Source: Bradyrhizobium commune (lineage in GTDB: Bacteria; Pseudomonadota; Alphaproteobacteria; Rhizobiales; Xanthobacteraceae). From it: a DNA stretch of 64,000 bases. The notes beneath the pieces were generated by a model. The model did not search any database. It saw nothing but the letters and a program-made list of their open reading frames with translations, and was not told the origin of the DNA. The stretch is taken from assembly GCF_015624505.1 (NCBI RefSeq), contig NZ_CP061379.1, positions 3,596,001-3,660,000 on the forward strand, given 5' to 3'. Of the stretch, positions 42,553-54,365 are shown one piece after another (position 1 is the stretch's first letter; the number at the start of each line of letters is the position of its first letter). A program made the translations under genes and the position numbers.

Positions 42553-43935
42553 ATGCAGAACAATCGTTCACGACGGACGCTGCGTATCGGAGCGATGCTG
42601 TTCGGCGTGTCGGTCCTGACGCTTTTACCGCTGTCGATGGCAAGCGCACAGACCGCGCCGGCCGGCGCCAAGCCCTTCACGACCGTCGACGGAAAGGCGC
42701 CGCTGATCCTCGGACATCGCGGTGTGCCGGGCCTCGTGCCCGAAGAGACTGAGGCCTCGTATGACCTCGCTGCGGCGCTCGGAACCGACGCGCTCGAAGA
42801 GGATCTGCACCTCACCAAAGATTGCGTCCTGGTGGCGCGTCACAACCCCTGGCTAGCCGATAATACCAACGTCGCCGAAGTGGCGAAGACCAATGCGACT
42901 GTCGCGGCGCGCAAGCGCACCGTGCCCGGTGTAACCGTCAAGGTGAAGTCTCCCGGCAACGGGCCGGCCGAATATTTGACCGATCTCACCGATCCGGCCG
43001 ATCCCAAATCGGTGCTGAAGTCATTGATCGTCGACGGCGAGAACCACACCAACGACTGGTCGATCACCGATTTCACCATGGCCGAGCTGAAGGACTGGAT
43101 CGGCGGCACCACCTATGATGCGGCCAACGAGCGGCCGAAGGTGTTCAACGGCAAGTTCCCGGTCATCAGCTTCCAGGACATCCTCGACATCGCCAAGGCG
43201 AAGAGCAAGGAAACCGGGCGTCAGATCCTGGTCTATCCCGAAACCAAGAATCCGACCTGGAACAACGCCCAGGCCATCGCCAATGGCTGCGGCGCGCCCG
43301 GCAGCCATCCGCTTGAGGACGCCCTGATCAAGATCATCAAGGACAATGGCCTCAACACCAAGGACGCGCCGATCCTCGTGCAGAGCTTCGAGCCCGGCAG
43401 CCTGAAATATATGCGCAGCCATGGCCTCGAAACGCGGCAGGTCCAGCTCGTCGACGGCAACGGCATCGATTTCAAGACCGGCAAGGTCCTCCTCAACAAC
43501 ATCACCAACTCGCGTCCATTCGACTGGACGGTTGCGGGTGACCCGCGCCAGTACGATGCGATGCTGACGCCGGAGGGCCTGGCCGAGATCAAGACCTATG
43601 CCGACGGCATCGGTCCGTGGAAGGCCTATATCGTGCCGCTCAAGATTGCGCCGTGGAAGGACAGCAACGCCGACGGCACGCCCTACAAGGGATCGACGCC
43701 GGAGGCTTCGACGCAGGAGGCGACCAGCCTCATTGCCGACGCGCACAAGCTCGGCCTGTTCGTGCATGTCTTCACGTTCCGGAACGAGAAGAAATATCTG
43801 GCCGCCGACTATCACGCCGATCCGGCCCAGGAATATCTCAAGTTCTTCCGGCTCGGCGTCGATGGGGTCTTCACCGATTTCACGCACACCGGCGTTGCCG
43901 CCCGCGCAGCGTATCTGCGAGAGCTCGGCTGGTGA
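42553..43935 (+). CDS. Periplasmic glycerophosphodiester phosphodiesterase
   Basis: A 460-residue GlpQ-type enzyme that releases glycerol-3-phosphate from lipid-derived diesters. Signal region MQNNRSRRTLRIGAMLFGVS contains a twin-arginine-like RR. Catalytic pair: His55 in LGHRGVPG and His97 in VARHNPW; metal residues around E82-x-D84 and a later Glu in ETKNPTW. Strong GGAGG before the ATG. It lies alone between ftsB and pdhA. Confidence 0.92.
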   Translation: MQNNRSRRTLRIGAMLFGVSVLTLLPLSMASAQTAPAGAKPFTTVDGKAPLILGHRGVPGLVPEETEASYDLAAALGTDALEEDLHLTKDCVLVARHNPWLADNTNVAEVAKTNATVAARKRTVPGVTVKVKSPGNGPAEYLTDLTDPADPKSVLKSLIVDGENHTNDWSITDFTMAELKDWIGGTTYDAANERPKVFNGKFPVISFQDILDIAKAKSKETGRQILVYPETKNPTWNNAQAIANGCGAPGSHPLEDALIKIIKDNGLNTKDAPILVQSFEPGSLKYMRSHGLETRQVQLVDGNGIDFKTGKVLLNNITNSRPFDWTVAGDPRQYDAMLTPEGLAEIKTYADGIGPWKAYIVPLKIAPWKDSNADGTPYKGSTPEASTQEATSLIADAHKLGLFVHVFTFRNEKKYLAADYHADPAQEYLKFFRLGVDGVFTDFTHTGVAARAAYLRELGW

Positions 43936-44106
43936 GGCCGGCTCTCGCGTAGGAGCAAATGTTGCCTGGGGCGTGCCAAAGGTTTTGCAAAATTTCGGCC
44001 ACGTTGCAGTGCGGCATAATGAAAGTCGTGCCATGTCGCTGCGGTGCTTTCGCGCACGATTGAGTTAGGTTAGAGAGGGCTTAGATTTCTCTGACCCGGA
44101 ATTCCC

Positions 44107-45129
44107 ATGGCCGCACCCAAGAAAGCCGCCGCAAGCACTGCACAGGACAAGACCAACGGCGGTTCGCCCCCGGAATTCACCAAGGAGCAGGAGCTGAAAG
44201 CACTCCGCGACATGCTCCTGATCCGGCGATTCGAGGAAAAGGCCGGCCAGCTCTACGGCATGGGTGCGATCGGCGGCTTCTGCCATCTCTATATCGGCCA
44301 GGAGGCCGTGGTGGTCGGTATGCAGATGGCCCTGAAGCAGGGCGATCAGGTCATCACCGGCTATCGCGATCACGGTCATATGCTCGCCACCGGCATGGAG
44401 GCCAACGGCGTCATGGCCGAGCTCACCGGACGCCGCGGTGGCTATTCCAAGGGCAAGGGCGGCTCCATGCACATGTTCAGCAAGGAGAAGCACTTTTACG
44501 GCGGCCACGGCATCGTCGGCGCCCAGGTCTCGCTCGGCACGGGGCTCGCCTTCGCCAATCACTATCGCGGCAACGACAACGTCAGCGTCACCTATTTCGG
44601 CGACGGTGCGGCCAACCAGGGCCAGGTCTATGAGAGCTTCAACATGGCGGAGCTCTGGAAGCTGCCGGTGATCTACGTCATCGAGAACAACCGCTACGCC
44701 ATGGGCACCGCGGTCTCGCGCGCCTCGGCGCAGCAGGATTTCTCCAAGCGCGGCGCGTCCTTCAACATCCCCGGCCTGCAAGTCGATGGCATGGACGTCC
44801 GCGCCGTGAAAGCGGCCGGTGACGAGGCAGCCGCCTGGTGCCGCTCGGGCAAGGGACCGATGATCCTGGAGATGCAGACCTACCGCTATCGCGGTCACTC
44901 GATGTCGGATCCAGCCAAATACCGGACGCGCGAGGAGGTCGAGAAGGTCCGCCACGACCAGGACCCGATCGAGCAGGTGCGCAACCGCCTGCTGGCGGCG
45001 AAGGTGAGCGAGGCCGACCTCAAGGCGATCGACGCCGGGGTGCGCGACATCGTCAACGCCGCCGCCGACTTTGCCCAGCACGATCCCGAGCCGGACGCCG
45101 CCGAGCTCTGGACCGACGTTTACCGCTAA
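44107..45129 (+). CDS. pdhA: Pyruvate dehydrogenase E1 component, alpha subunit
   Basis: With PdhB it decarboxylates pyruvate and passes acetyl to lipoate. The thiamine diphosphate motif runs [19 protein letters not shown] to [10 protein letters not shown]. 340 residues. It opens the operon pdhA-pdhB-DUF5076-pdhC-lpdA. Confidence 0.98.
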   Translation: MAAPKKAAASTAQDKTNGGSPPEFTKEQELKALRDMLLIRRFEEKAGQLYGMGAIGGFCHLYIGQEAVVVGMQMALKQGDQVITGYRDHGHMLATGMEANGVMAELTGRRGGYSKGKGGSMHMFSKEKHFYGGHGIVGAQVSLGTGLAFANHYRGNDNVSVTYFGDGAANQGQVYESFNMAELWKLPVIYVIENNRYAMGTAVSRASAQQDFSKRGASFNIPGLQVDGMDVRAVKAAGDEAAAWCRSGKGPMILEMQTYRYRGHSMSDPAKYRTREEVEKVRHDQDPIEQVRNRLLAAKVSEADLKAIDAGVRDIVNAAADFAQHDPEPDAAELWTDVYR

Positions 45130-45158
45130 GACGCGCGCAAGCTTTCCTTGGAGTCGAT

Positions 45159-46541
<1,383 letters not shown>

Positions 46542-46544
46542 ACC

Positions 46545-46850
46545 ATGGCGGGCCCGAAGGAGCAGCCATTGCCGCCCGACGTCATGACCCGCGATGATGC
46601 GGTCGAGATCCTGCGCGTGTTCGTGCTGGACGGCGGGCTGTCGATGGCGTTCCAGCGCGCCTTCGAGGAGCCCGACATGTGGGGCCTGCTGCTCGTCGAT
46701 CTCGCCCGCCACGCCGCGCGCGCCTATGCGCGCGAGAGCGACTATAGCGAGGAGGACGCCCTGAACCGGATCCTCGAGATGTTCCAGGCGGAGATCGAGC
46801 GGCCGACCGACATCGGCACCACGACGCCGCGCGGGCAGAAGGGGCATTGA
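46545..46850 (+). CDS. DUF5076 domain protein
   Basis: A 101-residue acidic, helical protein (VLDGGLSMAFQRAFEEPDMWGLLLVDLARHAARAYA). It starts three bases after the pdhB stop, inside the pdh operon, a place where I recall the family sitting in Bradyrhizobium. Function unknown; a role with the dehydrogenase complex is plausible only from position. Confidence 0.8.
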   Translation: MAGPKEQPLPPDVMTRDDAVEILRVFVLDGGLSMAFQRAFEEPDMWGLLLVDLARHAARAYARESDYSEEDALNRILEMFQAEIERPTDIGTTTPRGQKGH

Positions 46851-46898
46851 ACGTGACCGGCTGCCTCGACAAGCTGATTTGAGAAGCGAGTAAACCCA

Positions 46899-48242
46899 AT
46901 GCCCATCAACATCCTGATGCCCGCTCTTTCGCCGACGATGGAGAAGGGCAACCTCGCCAAATGGCTGAAGAAGGAAGGCGACAAGGTCAAATCCGGCGAT
47001 GTCATCGCCGAGATCGAGACCGACAAGGCGACCATGGAGGTCGAGGCCATCGACGAGGGCACGATCGCCAAGATCCTGGTGCCCGAGGGCACGCAGGACG
47101 TGCCGGTCAATGATGTGATCGCGGTGCTGGCCGGTGAAGGCGAGGACGTGAAGGCGGCGGGCAGCGCGAAGCCCAGCGCCTCTGCCGCGCCGCCCAAAGC
47201 CGCCGAGGCGCCTGCCGCGGCTCCAGCACCGGCGCCCGCCGCGCCCAAGGCCGCGCCGCCGCCCGCCGCGTCGCCGGCTGCTGCCGCTCCTGCTGCACAG
47301 AGCAACGGCCATGTCGGCCGCGTGTTCTCGTCGCCGCTGGCGCGTCGTCTCGCCAAGGAAGCCGGCATCGATGTCGGAATGGTCACCGGCACGGGTCCGC
47401 ACGGCCGCGTCGTCGCGCGCGACGTCGAGCAGGCCAAGTCCGGCAAGGGGCTCAAGGCACCCGCCGCCAGCCCGTCATCCGCGCCCTCGATCGCACCGAC
47501 CATGTCGGACAAGCAGATCCTGTCGCTGTTCGAGCCCGGTTCGTACGAGATCGTCCCGCATGACGGCATGCGCCGCACGATTGCCCAACGGTTGACCGCC
47601 TCGATCCAGAACGTCCCGCACTTCTACCTGACGATCGACTGCGACATCGGCAAACTGCTCGCCGCACGCGAGGAGATCAATGCGGCTGCACCGAAGGACA
47701 AGGAGAAGAAGCCGCTCTACAAGATCTCGGTCAACGACTTCGTCATCAAGGCGATGGCGGTCGCGCTGCAGAAGATCCCGAACTGCAACGTCAGCTGGAC
47801 CGAAAGCGGCATGGTCAAGCACCACCATTCCGACGTCGGCGTTGCCGTGGCGATGCCGGGCGGCCTGATCACGCCGATCATCCGCAAGGCCGAGACCAAG
47901 ACGCTCTCGACCATCTCCAACGAGATGAAGGATTTTGCGGCGCGCGCCCGCACGCGCAAGCTGAAGCCGGAAGAGTATCAGGGCGGCACCACGGCGGTGT
48001 CCAACCTCGGCATGTTCGGCATCAAGGATTTCACGGCCGTGATCAACCCGCCGCATGCCACGATCCTTGCGGTCGGCACCAGCGAGGAGCGCCCCGTCGT
48101 GCGCGGCGGCAAGATCGAGATCGCGCAGATCATGAGCGTGACGCTGTCCTGCGATCACCGTGCCATCGACGGCGCGCTCGGCGCCGAGCTGATCGGCGCC
48201 TTCAAGCAGCTGATCGAAAACCCCGTCATGATGATGGTGTGA
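46899..48242 (+). CDS. pdhC: Pyruvate dehydrogenase E2, dihydrolipoamide acetyltransferase
   Basis: 447 residues: one lipoyl domain (1-75, very close to that of pdhB), an Ala/Pro linker, a peripheral-subunit-binding domain (SSPLARRLAKEAGIDVGMVTGTGPHGRV), and the catalytic core ending with CDHRAIDGALGAELI, which carries the active-site His and Asp. It forms the core of the complex that makes acetyl-CoA. Confidence 0.98.
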   Translation: MPINILMPALSPTMEKGNLAKWLKKEGDKVKSGDVIAEIETDKATMEVEAIDEGTIAKILVPEGTQDVPVNDVIAVLAGEGEDVKAAGSAKPSASAAPPKAAEAPAAAPAPAPAAPKAAPPPAASPAAAAPAAQSNGHVGRVFSSPLARRLAKEAGIDVGMVTGTGPHGRVVARDVEQAKSGKGLKAPAASPSSAPSIAPTMSDKQILSLFEPGSYEIVPHDGMRRTIAQRLTASIQNVPHFYLTIDCDIGKLLAAREEINAAAPKDKEKKPLYKISVNDFVIKAMAVALQKIPNCNVSWTESGMVKHHHSDVGVAVAMPGGLITPIIRKAETKTLSTISNEMKDFAARARTRKLKPEEYQGGTTAVSNLGMFGIKDFTAVINPPHATILAVGTSEERPVVRGGKIEIAQIMSVTLSCDHRAIDGALGAELIGAFKQLIENPVMMMV

Positions 48243-48259
48243 GCCGCGGACCGTGCATA

Positions 48260-48349
48260 CGTAGGGTGGGCAAAGGCGCGATGCGCCGTGCCCACCTTAT
48301 TTCATAGCGTTGGAAGGTGGTGGGCACGCTTCGCTTTGCCCACCCTACG
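48260..48349. repeat. Long imperfect palindrome between pdhC and lpdA
   Basis: Terminal arms CGTAGGGTGGGCAAAG and its exact complement (16 bases), plus inner complementary parts around GTGCCCACCTT and AAGGTGGTGGGCAC. The RNA would fold to a long hairpin. This motif is a known interspersed element of Bradyrhizobium and relatives. It sits inside the pdh operon and may alter lpdA expression. Confidence 0.8.
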
Positions 48350-48373
48350 AAGTTCAGTTGAATGGGAGCCGCA

Positions 48374-49795
48374 ATGGCCGACACATCCTTCGACATCATC
48401 ATCATCGGCTCCGGTCCTGGCGGCTATGTCACCGCGATCCGTGCCGCCCAGCTCGGCTTCAAGACCGCGATCGTCGAGAAGTCCTATCTCGGCGGCATCT
48501 GCCTGAACTGGGGCTGCATCCCGACCAAGGCGCTCTTACGCTCCGCCGAGATATATCACTACATGCAGCACGCCAACGACTATGGTCTGTCGGCGGAGAA
48601 GGTCTCGTTCGATCCGAAGGCCGTGGTGCAGCGTTCGCGCGGCGTCTCCAAGCGGCTGAATGACGGCGTCGGCTTCCTGATGAAGAAGAACAAGGTCAGC
48701 GTGATCTGGGGCGCGGCTTCGATCGACGCGCCCGGCAAGGTCACCGTGAAGAAGTCCGACGTCGAGGGCCCCAAGGGCTCGCTGGGCGAGGGGACTTATC
48801 AGGCCAAACACATCATCGTCGCGACCGGCGCGCGGCCGCGCGTGCTGCCCGGGCTCGAGCCCGACAAGAAGCTGATCTGGACCTATTTTGAGGCGATGGT
48901 GCCGGAGAAAATGCCGAAGTCGCTGCTGGTGGTCGGCTCCGGCGCGATCGGCATCGAGTTTGCGTCGTTCTTCCATACCATGGGCTCGGACGTCACCGTG
49001 GTCGAGGTGCTGCCGCAGATCCTGCCGGTCGAGGACGCCGAGATCGCAGCCCTTGCCCGCAAGCGTCTGGAGAAGCAGGGCATCAAGATCATGTCCTCGA
49101 CCAAGGTGACCAAGCTCGAGAAGAAGGCCGACAGCGTCGTTGCCACCATCGACGACGGCAAGGGCAAGCCAGTGACCACCGAGTTCGAGCGGGTGATCTC
49201 GGCCGTCGGCGTCGTCGGCAATATCGAGAATCTCGGCCTCGAAAAGCTTGGAGTGAAGACGGACCGCGGCTGCATCGTCATCGACGGCTATGGCAAGACC
49301 AACGTCCCCGGCATCTACGCCATCGGCGACGTTGCGGGGCCCCCGATGCTTGCACACAAGGCCGAGCACGAGGGAGTGATCTGCGTCGAGGCCATCAAGG
49401 GCCTGCATCCGCATCCCATGGACAAGCTCCTGATCCCCGGCTGCACCTATTGCAATCCGCAGGTCGCGTCCGTGGGGCTGACGGAAGCCAAGGCCAAGGA
49501 GAGCGGCCGCGAGATCCGCGTCGGCCGCTTCCCCTTCGTCGGCAACGGCAAGGCCATCGCGCTCGGCGAGGACCAGGGCCTGGTCAAGGTGATCTTCGAC
49601 AAGAAGACCGGCCAGCTGCTCGGCGCCCACATGGTCGGCGCCGAAGTGACCGAGCTGATCCAGGGCTACGTCGTCGCCATGAACCTGGAGACCACGGAAG
49701 AAGAGCTGATGCACACGGTGTTCCCGCATCCGACCCTGTCGGAGATGATGAAGGAAGCCGTGCTGGATGCGTATGGGCGGGTGCTGAATATTTGA
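48374..49795 (+). CDS. lpdA: Dihydrolipoyl dehydrogenase
   Basis: Reoxidises lipoate of the pyruvate dehydrogenase complex using NAD. FAD motif [21 protein letters not shown], redox-active cysteines in [20 protein letters not shown] motif [15 protein letters not shown], and C-terminal His-Glu in [15 protein letters not shown]. 473 residues from the ATG at 48374, with GGGAG upstream. Confidence 0.98.
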   Translation: MADTSFDIIIIGSGPGGYVTAIRAAQLGFKTAIVEKSYLGGICLNWGCIPTKALLRSAEIYHYMQHANDYGLSAEKVSFDPKAVVQRSRGVSKRLNDGVGFLMKKNKVSVIWGAASIDAPGKVTVKKSDVEGPKGSLGEGTYQAKHIIVATGARPRVLPGLEPDKKLIWTYFEAMVPEKMPKSLLVVGSGAIGIEFASFFHTMGSDVTVVEVLPQILPVEDAEIAALARKRLEKQGIKIMSSTKVTKLEKKADSVVATIDDGKGKPVTTEFERVISAVGVVGNIENLGLEKLGVKTDRGCIVIDGYGKTNVPGIYAIGDVAGPPMLAHKAEHEGVICVEAIKGLHPHPMDKLLIPGCTYCNPQVASVGLTEAKAKESGREIRVGRFPFVGNGKAIALGEDQGLVKVIFDKKTGQLLGAHMVGAEVTELIQGYVVAMNLETTEEELMHTVFPHPTLSEMMKEAVLDAYGRVLNI

Positions 49796-49803
49796 CCGCC
49801 CGA

Positions 49804-49835
49804 TCGTCATCGTTTCGCTGCGCTCGCAATGACGA
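49804..49835. repeat. Short interspersed inverted repeat
   Basis: TCGTCAT ... ATGACGA bounds a core GCGAGCGCAGCGAAAC (reverse orientation). This is another common Bradyrhizobium intergenic motif. It lies 9 bases after the lpdA stop and may help end the transcript. Confidence 0.5.
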
Positions 49836-49874
49836 GCAGAGAGAGCCGTTTGCAAAATAAGAAGGAAATCACCC

Positions 49875-51116
49875 ATGCACGACAACGACAACCTGACTAT
49901 CGAACGCCCGACCTTCGTCACGCATCTGGAGTGCGCGATGGAGGGCGACCATTACGCGGCCGACCAGGTCCACAACCTCTCTAAGGCCGGCAAGCCGCTG
50001 CTGGTGCGCTACGACCTCGCTGGCGTGAAGAAGGCGCTGACCAAGGATGCGCTCGCTCAGCGCCCCGCCGACATGTGGCGCTACCGCGAACTGCTGCCGG
50101 TGCGCAAATGCCAGGACATCGTCTCGCTCGGCGAGGTGACGACGCCGCTGATCCGGCTGCCGAAGCTCGGCGCAAAACTCGGCGGCGGCGAGATCATCGT
50201 CAAGGACGAGGGACGGCTGCCGACCGGCTCGTTCAAGGCGCGCGGCCTGGTGATGGCGGTGTCGATGGGCAAGGCGCTCGGGGTCACACACATGGCGATG
50301 CCGACCAATGGCAATGCCGGCGCGGCGCTCGCGGCTTACGCGACCTCCTGCGGCATCAAGACCACGATCTTCTGCCCGGCCGATACGCCGGAAGTGAATG
50401 TCAGCGAGATCGAGCTCCAGGGCGCAACCGTCTATCGCGTCAACGGCTATATCGACGATTGCGGCAAGATCGTCGGCGAGGGGAAAGCAAAAGTCGGCTG
50501 GTTCGACACCTCGACGCTGAAGGAGCCGTATCGCATCGAGGGCAAGAAGACGATGGGGCTGGAGCTCGCCGAGCAGCTCGGCTGGGACGTGCCTGACGTG
50601 ATCTTCTACCCGACCGGCGGCGGCACCGGCCTGATCGGCATGTGGAAGGCGTTCGATGAGCTCGAGAAGATCGGCTTTATCGGAAGCAAGCGTCCGCGCA
50701 TGGTCGCGGTGCAGGCGTCCGGCTGCGCGCCGATGGTGCGCGCCTATGAGGCCGGCACCGAGCATGCGACGCGCTGGGAAGACGCGCACACCATCGCGTC
50801 CGGCATTCGTGTGCCGCAGGCGATCGGCGATTTCCTGATCCTGCGTGCGGTGCGCGAGAGCAAGGGTTTTGCCATTGCGGTCGACGACGACAAGATCTCG
50901 GCGGCGCTGAACGAGGTCGCGCGCGAGGAGGGGCTCTTGCTTTGCCCCGAGGGCGCCGCGACCTACGCCGCCTACAAGGACAGCCTCGCCGACGGCCGCG
51001 TCTCGAAGGGCGACCGCGTGATGCTGTTCAACTGCGCGACCGGCCTGAAATATCCGCTGCCGCCGGTCACCCGCAACCTCGATCGCCACAAGCCGATCGA
51101 CTTCTCGCAGTTCTAG
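49875..51116 (+). CDS. thrC: Threonine synthase
   Basis: PLP-dependent enzyme making threonine from O-phosphohomoserine. The PLP Lys is in LPTGSFKARGL; the phosphate-binding TGGGTGLIGMWKAF loop and SLGEVTTPLIRL are present. 413 residues. It is the form without the long N-terminal extension, so it groups with the shorter, plant/archaeal-like type. The ATG has AAGGA upstream. Confidence 0.88.
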   Translation: MHDNDNLTIERPTFVTHLECAMEGDHYAADQVHNLSKAGKPLLVRYDLAGVKKALTKDALAQRPADMWRYRELLPVRKCQDIVSLGEVTTPLIRLPKLGAKLGGGEIIVKDEGRLPTGSFKARGLVMAVSMGKALGVTHMAMPTNGNAGAALAAYATSCGIKTTIFCPADTPEVNVSEIELQGATVYRVNGYIDDCGKIVGEGKAKVGWFDTSTLKEPYRIEGKKTMGLELAEQLGWDVPDVIFYPTGGGTGLIGMWKAFDELEKIGFIGSKRPRMVAVQASGCAPMVRAYEAGTEHATRWEDAHTIASGIRVPQAIGDFLILRAVRESKGFAIAVDDDKISAALNEVAREEGLLLCPEGAATYAAYKDSLADGRVSKGDRVMLFNCATGLKYPLPPVTRNLDRHKPIDFSQF

Positions 51117-51203
51117 CGCGGCATTTCGTCTCTTCACCAACGAGCTCTCTTCCCGTACGCGGGAGGAGATAAAAACAAGAACGACATCGTCGGGGAGAAA
51201 ACA

Positions 51204-52175
51204 ATGAACAAGGCCGCCTGGGCCGGGCTGATCGGTCTTCTCACGCTCACCGGCGTTGCGCGCGCCGACGACTATCCCTCGCACCCCATCACCATCATCG
51301 TGCCCTTCGCAGCCGGCGGCCCGTCGGATGCGATGGCGCGTGTGCTGGCCGAGCGGATGCGCACCTCGCTCGGCCAGGCCCTGGTGATCGAGAACGTCAC
51401 CGGCGCCGGCGGCTCGATCGGCGTCGGCCGCGCCGTGCATTCGCCGCCTGATGGCTATACCATTTCCTTTGGCCATCTCGGCACCCATGTCGCCAACGGC
51501 GCCGTCTACAAGCTCAACTACGATCTCGTCGCCGATCTCGAGCCGGTGGTGCTGCTGCCGAGCAACCCGATGATCGTCGTCAGCAAGAACGCGGTGCCCG
51601 CGACCTCGCTGAAGGAGCTTTTGGCCTGGCTGAAGTCGCGCCCGACACCCCCGACGGCCGGCACCGCCGGCGCCGGTTCCGGCGCCCATATCGCCGGCGT
51701 CTATTTCGAGAGCGTCTCCGGCATCAAGCTGCAATACGTGCCGTATCGCGGCACCGCGCCGGCACTGAACGATCTCATCGCCGGCCAGATCGACGTCATC
51801 GTCGACCAGACCTCCAACTCCATCAACCAGGTCCGCGCCGGCACCATCCGCGCCTACGCCATCACCGACGACAAGCGCCTGGCCTCGGCGCCGGAGATCC
51901 CGACAGCGGAGGAGGCCGGCCTGAAAGGCTTCAACATGACGCTGTGGTCGGGCCTCTGGGTGCCCAAGGGCACGCCGAAGGAGATCGTCACCAAGCTCAA
52001 CGCGGCCGCCGTGGAGGCGCTCAACGATCCCGCCGTGAAGAAGCAGCTCGAAAGCCAGGGCCTGGAGATGACGCCGCAGGATCAGCTCACGCCGGAAGCG
52101 CTCGGCGCTCGGCAGAAATCCGAGATCGCAAAGTGGTGGCCGATCATCAAGGCGGCGAACATCACGGTGGAGTGA
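51204..52175 (+). CDS. Tripartite tricarboxylate transporter substrate-binding protein (TctC/Bug)
   Basis: A 323-residue periplasmic binding protein. Signal peptide MNKAAWAGLIGLLTLTGVARA, then the family pattern YPSHPITIIVPFAAGGPSDAMAR and VENVTGAGGSIGVG-type segment (here VIENVTGAGGSIGVG). No TctA or TctB partner lies next to it, so it is an orphan, as most Bug proteins are. Ligand unknown. Confidence 0.92.
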   Translation: MNKAAWAGLIGLLTLTGVARADDYPSHPITIIVPFAAGGPSDAMARVLAERMRTSLGQALVIENVTGAGGSIGVGRAVHSPPDGYTISFGHLGTHVANGAVYKLNYDLVADLEPVVLLPSNPMIVVSKNAVPATSLKELLAWLKSRPTPPTAGTAGAGSGAHIAGVYFESVSGIKLQYVPYRGTAPALNDLIAGQIDVIVDQTSNSINQVRAGTIRAYAITDDKRLASAPEIPTAEEAGLKGFNMTLWSGLWVPKGTPKEIVTKLNAAAVEALNDPAVKKQLESQGLEMTPQDQLTPEALGARQKSEIAKWWPIIKAANITVE

Positions 52176-52187
52176 GGGCCGCCGCCT

Positions 52188-54365
52188 CTATTCCGGCCCC
52201 TTAAATCCCACCGGCGTCGCCTTGGCATTTACGTCTTGCGTCACCACGCGCTGGTCGGTCTTCCCGGCCACCATGCCGCTGCCCTCGAACCTCGCGCGGT
52301 ACACCAGCACGTTCTCCATCACGCGCTGGACGTAGTTGCGCGTTTCCGACAACGGGATGCGCTCGACCCAGTCGACCGGGTCGATCTTGGGATCGCGCGG
52401 GTCGCCATGGGCCTGCACCCATTCGCGCACGCGGCCGCGGCCGGCATTGTAGCCGGCAAAGGTCATGATCTGGTTGCCGCGATATTCCGACAACAGCGCA
52501 GAGAGCTCGGCTGCGCCCATCTGCGTGTTGTAGACGGGATCGGAGACCATTTTGTCCCAATCATAGGTCACGCCGAAGCGCTTTGCGGTGTCGCGGCCGG
52601 CTTCCGGCGTCACCTGCATCAGGCCGACGGCGTTGGCAGACGATTTGTCGCGCTGGTCGAACGAGCTCTCGGTACGCGCCACCGAATAGATCACGCTGGT
52701 TTCGATCGCGGGCGCGACCTGCTTGTGCTCGGGGATGCCGATGGTCGGGAAGGCGTAATGGTCGAGCGCGAGCCCGCGCGCCAGCGCCGATTTTCCGACC
52801 TCCAGCATGACGCGCGCGTCGTTGCGCCGGCCGGCGAGCTCGCCGAGCGCTTCGAGCGCTGCGACGTCGGTGCTCTCCTTGGCAAAGTCCTCGGCATAGT
52901 AAAACACCGTGTCGCGCTCGCCGATCGCATAGAGCATGTCGGCGCCGCGCACGCGCTCGTCGGCGGGCGGCGTGTCGGCTGACGCCAGCACGGGCGAGGG
53001 CGCGCGCAGCTCGATAGTGTCCAGCCCGAGCCTCGCGCGCGAGAGCTGGCCGTAATAGGCGGTCGAATAGCGCGCCGCCGCCTGATAGCTCTGGCGCGCG
53101 TCAGCGCTCGCGTTCATCGCCTCGGCGGCGCGGCCGCGCCAGTAATGCGCGCGCGACAACGCGATCGGATTGGCCGAGCCCTCGTCGATCGCGGCAAAAT
53201 GCATCAACGCGGTCTTGGGTTCGTCGAGATAACGCAGCGCGATCCAGCCGCACATGAAGTGATAGTCGACGCGGTAGACCTCCATCGCCGGAATCGCGGC
53301 GCCACGCACCACGTCATAGGCCGTCCTGAACTTGCCCTGGTCGAGCAGCTTGCGCGCGAGCAGGCGGCGCTCGCGCCACCAGGCATCGGTGTCCTGGGCC
53401 GCCATCATGTCGGGCGCGGCAGCCAGGATCACCTCGGCCGCATCGTCGATGCGGTCCTTCTGGATGTGCCATTGCGCGCGGCAGAGGACATAGCCGAGGT
53501 CGCGGCGCGCATCAGCCGCGACGTCGTCGAGATAGTCCTTGGCCTTGTTCTCCTTGCCGTTGACCGCGGCACAGGCCTTGACGATCGCGAGTGCGTCCTC
53601 GCCGAGACGTTTTGCGGCGCGTCGTGCGCCGGAATAGTCCTTGGCGCCGAGGCGCTTGTCCATGCGCGCGCGATGATCGTCCGCGGTTAGCAGGTCGCGG
53701 AAAGCTTCGTAGGAATCCTCCTCGCTGCGCTCGGACAATTCCTCCGAGCGCCAGGCCTCGCGCACGAGACGTGCGGCCCTGTCGCGGTCACCCTCGGCGA
53801 GCAGCACGCGGGCGAGCGCGAAATTGCCCTTGGCGCTGGTCGGCCGGTCCATCGTGAAGGCGTGCACGGTGGCCGCGTCGCTCTTCTCCTGCCACAGCCG
53901 CGCCTCGGCACGGCGGCGCAGCAGCGCGGCGCTCGGCCAGTCTGGATTGGCGGCAAGGAAGGCGGCGTAGCGCTTGAAAGGTGCGGTGCTCTCGGAATGG
54001 CGCAGCATGAACCAGTCGGCGAGCTTTTGTCCGGCGGGATCGGCGATCCTGTCGCGCGCGGCGGTCGCGTCGTCAGTCTTGCCCTTGCGCGCGAGATCGA
54101 TGGCGTCCTTCAGCGCGGCGAGATCGCCGGTCAGCGGCGGTGGGGCCGGCTTGTCCGCGGGCTCGTCGTCCTGCTTCTTCGACTTGCGCCTGGCCTCGGC
54201 ATGTCTGCCGCGCTTGCCGGAAGCGGCATGCGGCTGCTTGCCGGCTTTGGCTTCGTGCGTCTTCTTCGGGCTTGGTGACTTGCTCTTCGCTGCCAGCTCC
54301 GTCGGAAGGAGCGCCAGTGCGGCCATGGCAACGAGACACGCGAGCGAGCGTAGGCACTGGTTCAT
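52188..54365 (-). CDS. slt: Soluble lytic murein transglycosylase
   Basis: A 725-residue exported enzyme that cleaves peptidoglycan glycan strands. Signal peptide MNQCLRSLACLVAMAALALL; a Lys/Pro-rich low-complexity stretch follows; then superhelical repeats (about residues 90-540) and a C-terminal lysozyme-like domain with the catalytic Glu in ARTESSFDQ and the family motifs AVGLMQVTPEAG and MTFAGYNAGRGRV. The ATG at 54365 is chosen because the signal peptide begins there; the frame runs 41 codons further. Confidence 0.93.
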   Translation of the reverse strand: MNQCLRSLACLVAMAALALLPTELAAKSKSPSPKKTHEAKAGKQPHAASGKRGRHAEARRKSKKQDDEPADKPAPPPLTGDLAALKDAIDLARKGKTDDATAARDRIADPAGQKLADWFMLRHSESTAPFKRYAAFLAANPDWPSAALLRRRAEARLWQEKSDAATVHAFTMDRPTSAKGNFALARVLLAEGDRDRAARLVREAWRSEELSERSEEDSYEAFRDLLTADDHRARMDKRLGAKDYSGARRAAKRLGEDALAIVKACAAVNGKENKAKDYLDDVAADARRDLGYVLCRAQWHIQKDRIDDAAEVILAAAPDMMAAQDTDAWWRERRLLARKLLDQGKFRTAYDVVRGAAIPAMEVYRVDYHFMCGWIALRYLDEPKTALMHFAAIDEGSANPIALSRAHYWRGRAAEAMNASADARQSYQAAARYSTAYYGQLSRARLGLDTIELRAPSPVLASADTPPADERVRGADMLYAIGERDTVFYYAEDFAKESTDVAALEALGELAGRRNDARVMLEVGKSALARGLALDHYAFPTIGIPEHKQVAPAIETSVIYSVARTESSFDQRDKSSANAVGLMQVTPEAGRDTAKRFGVTYDWDKMVSDPVYNTQMGAAELSALLSEYRGNQIMTFAGYNAGRGRVREWVQAHGDPRDPKIDPVDWVERIPLSETRNYVQRVMENVLVYRARFEGSGMVAGKTDQRVVTQDVNAKATPVGFKGPE

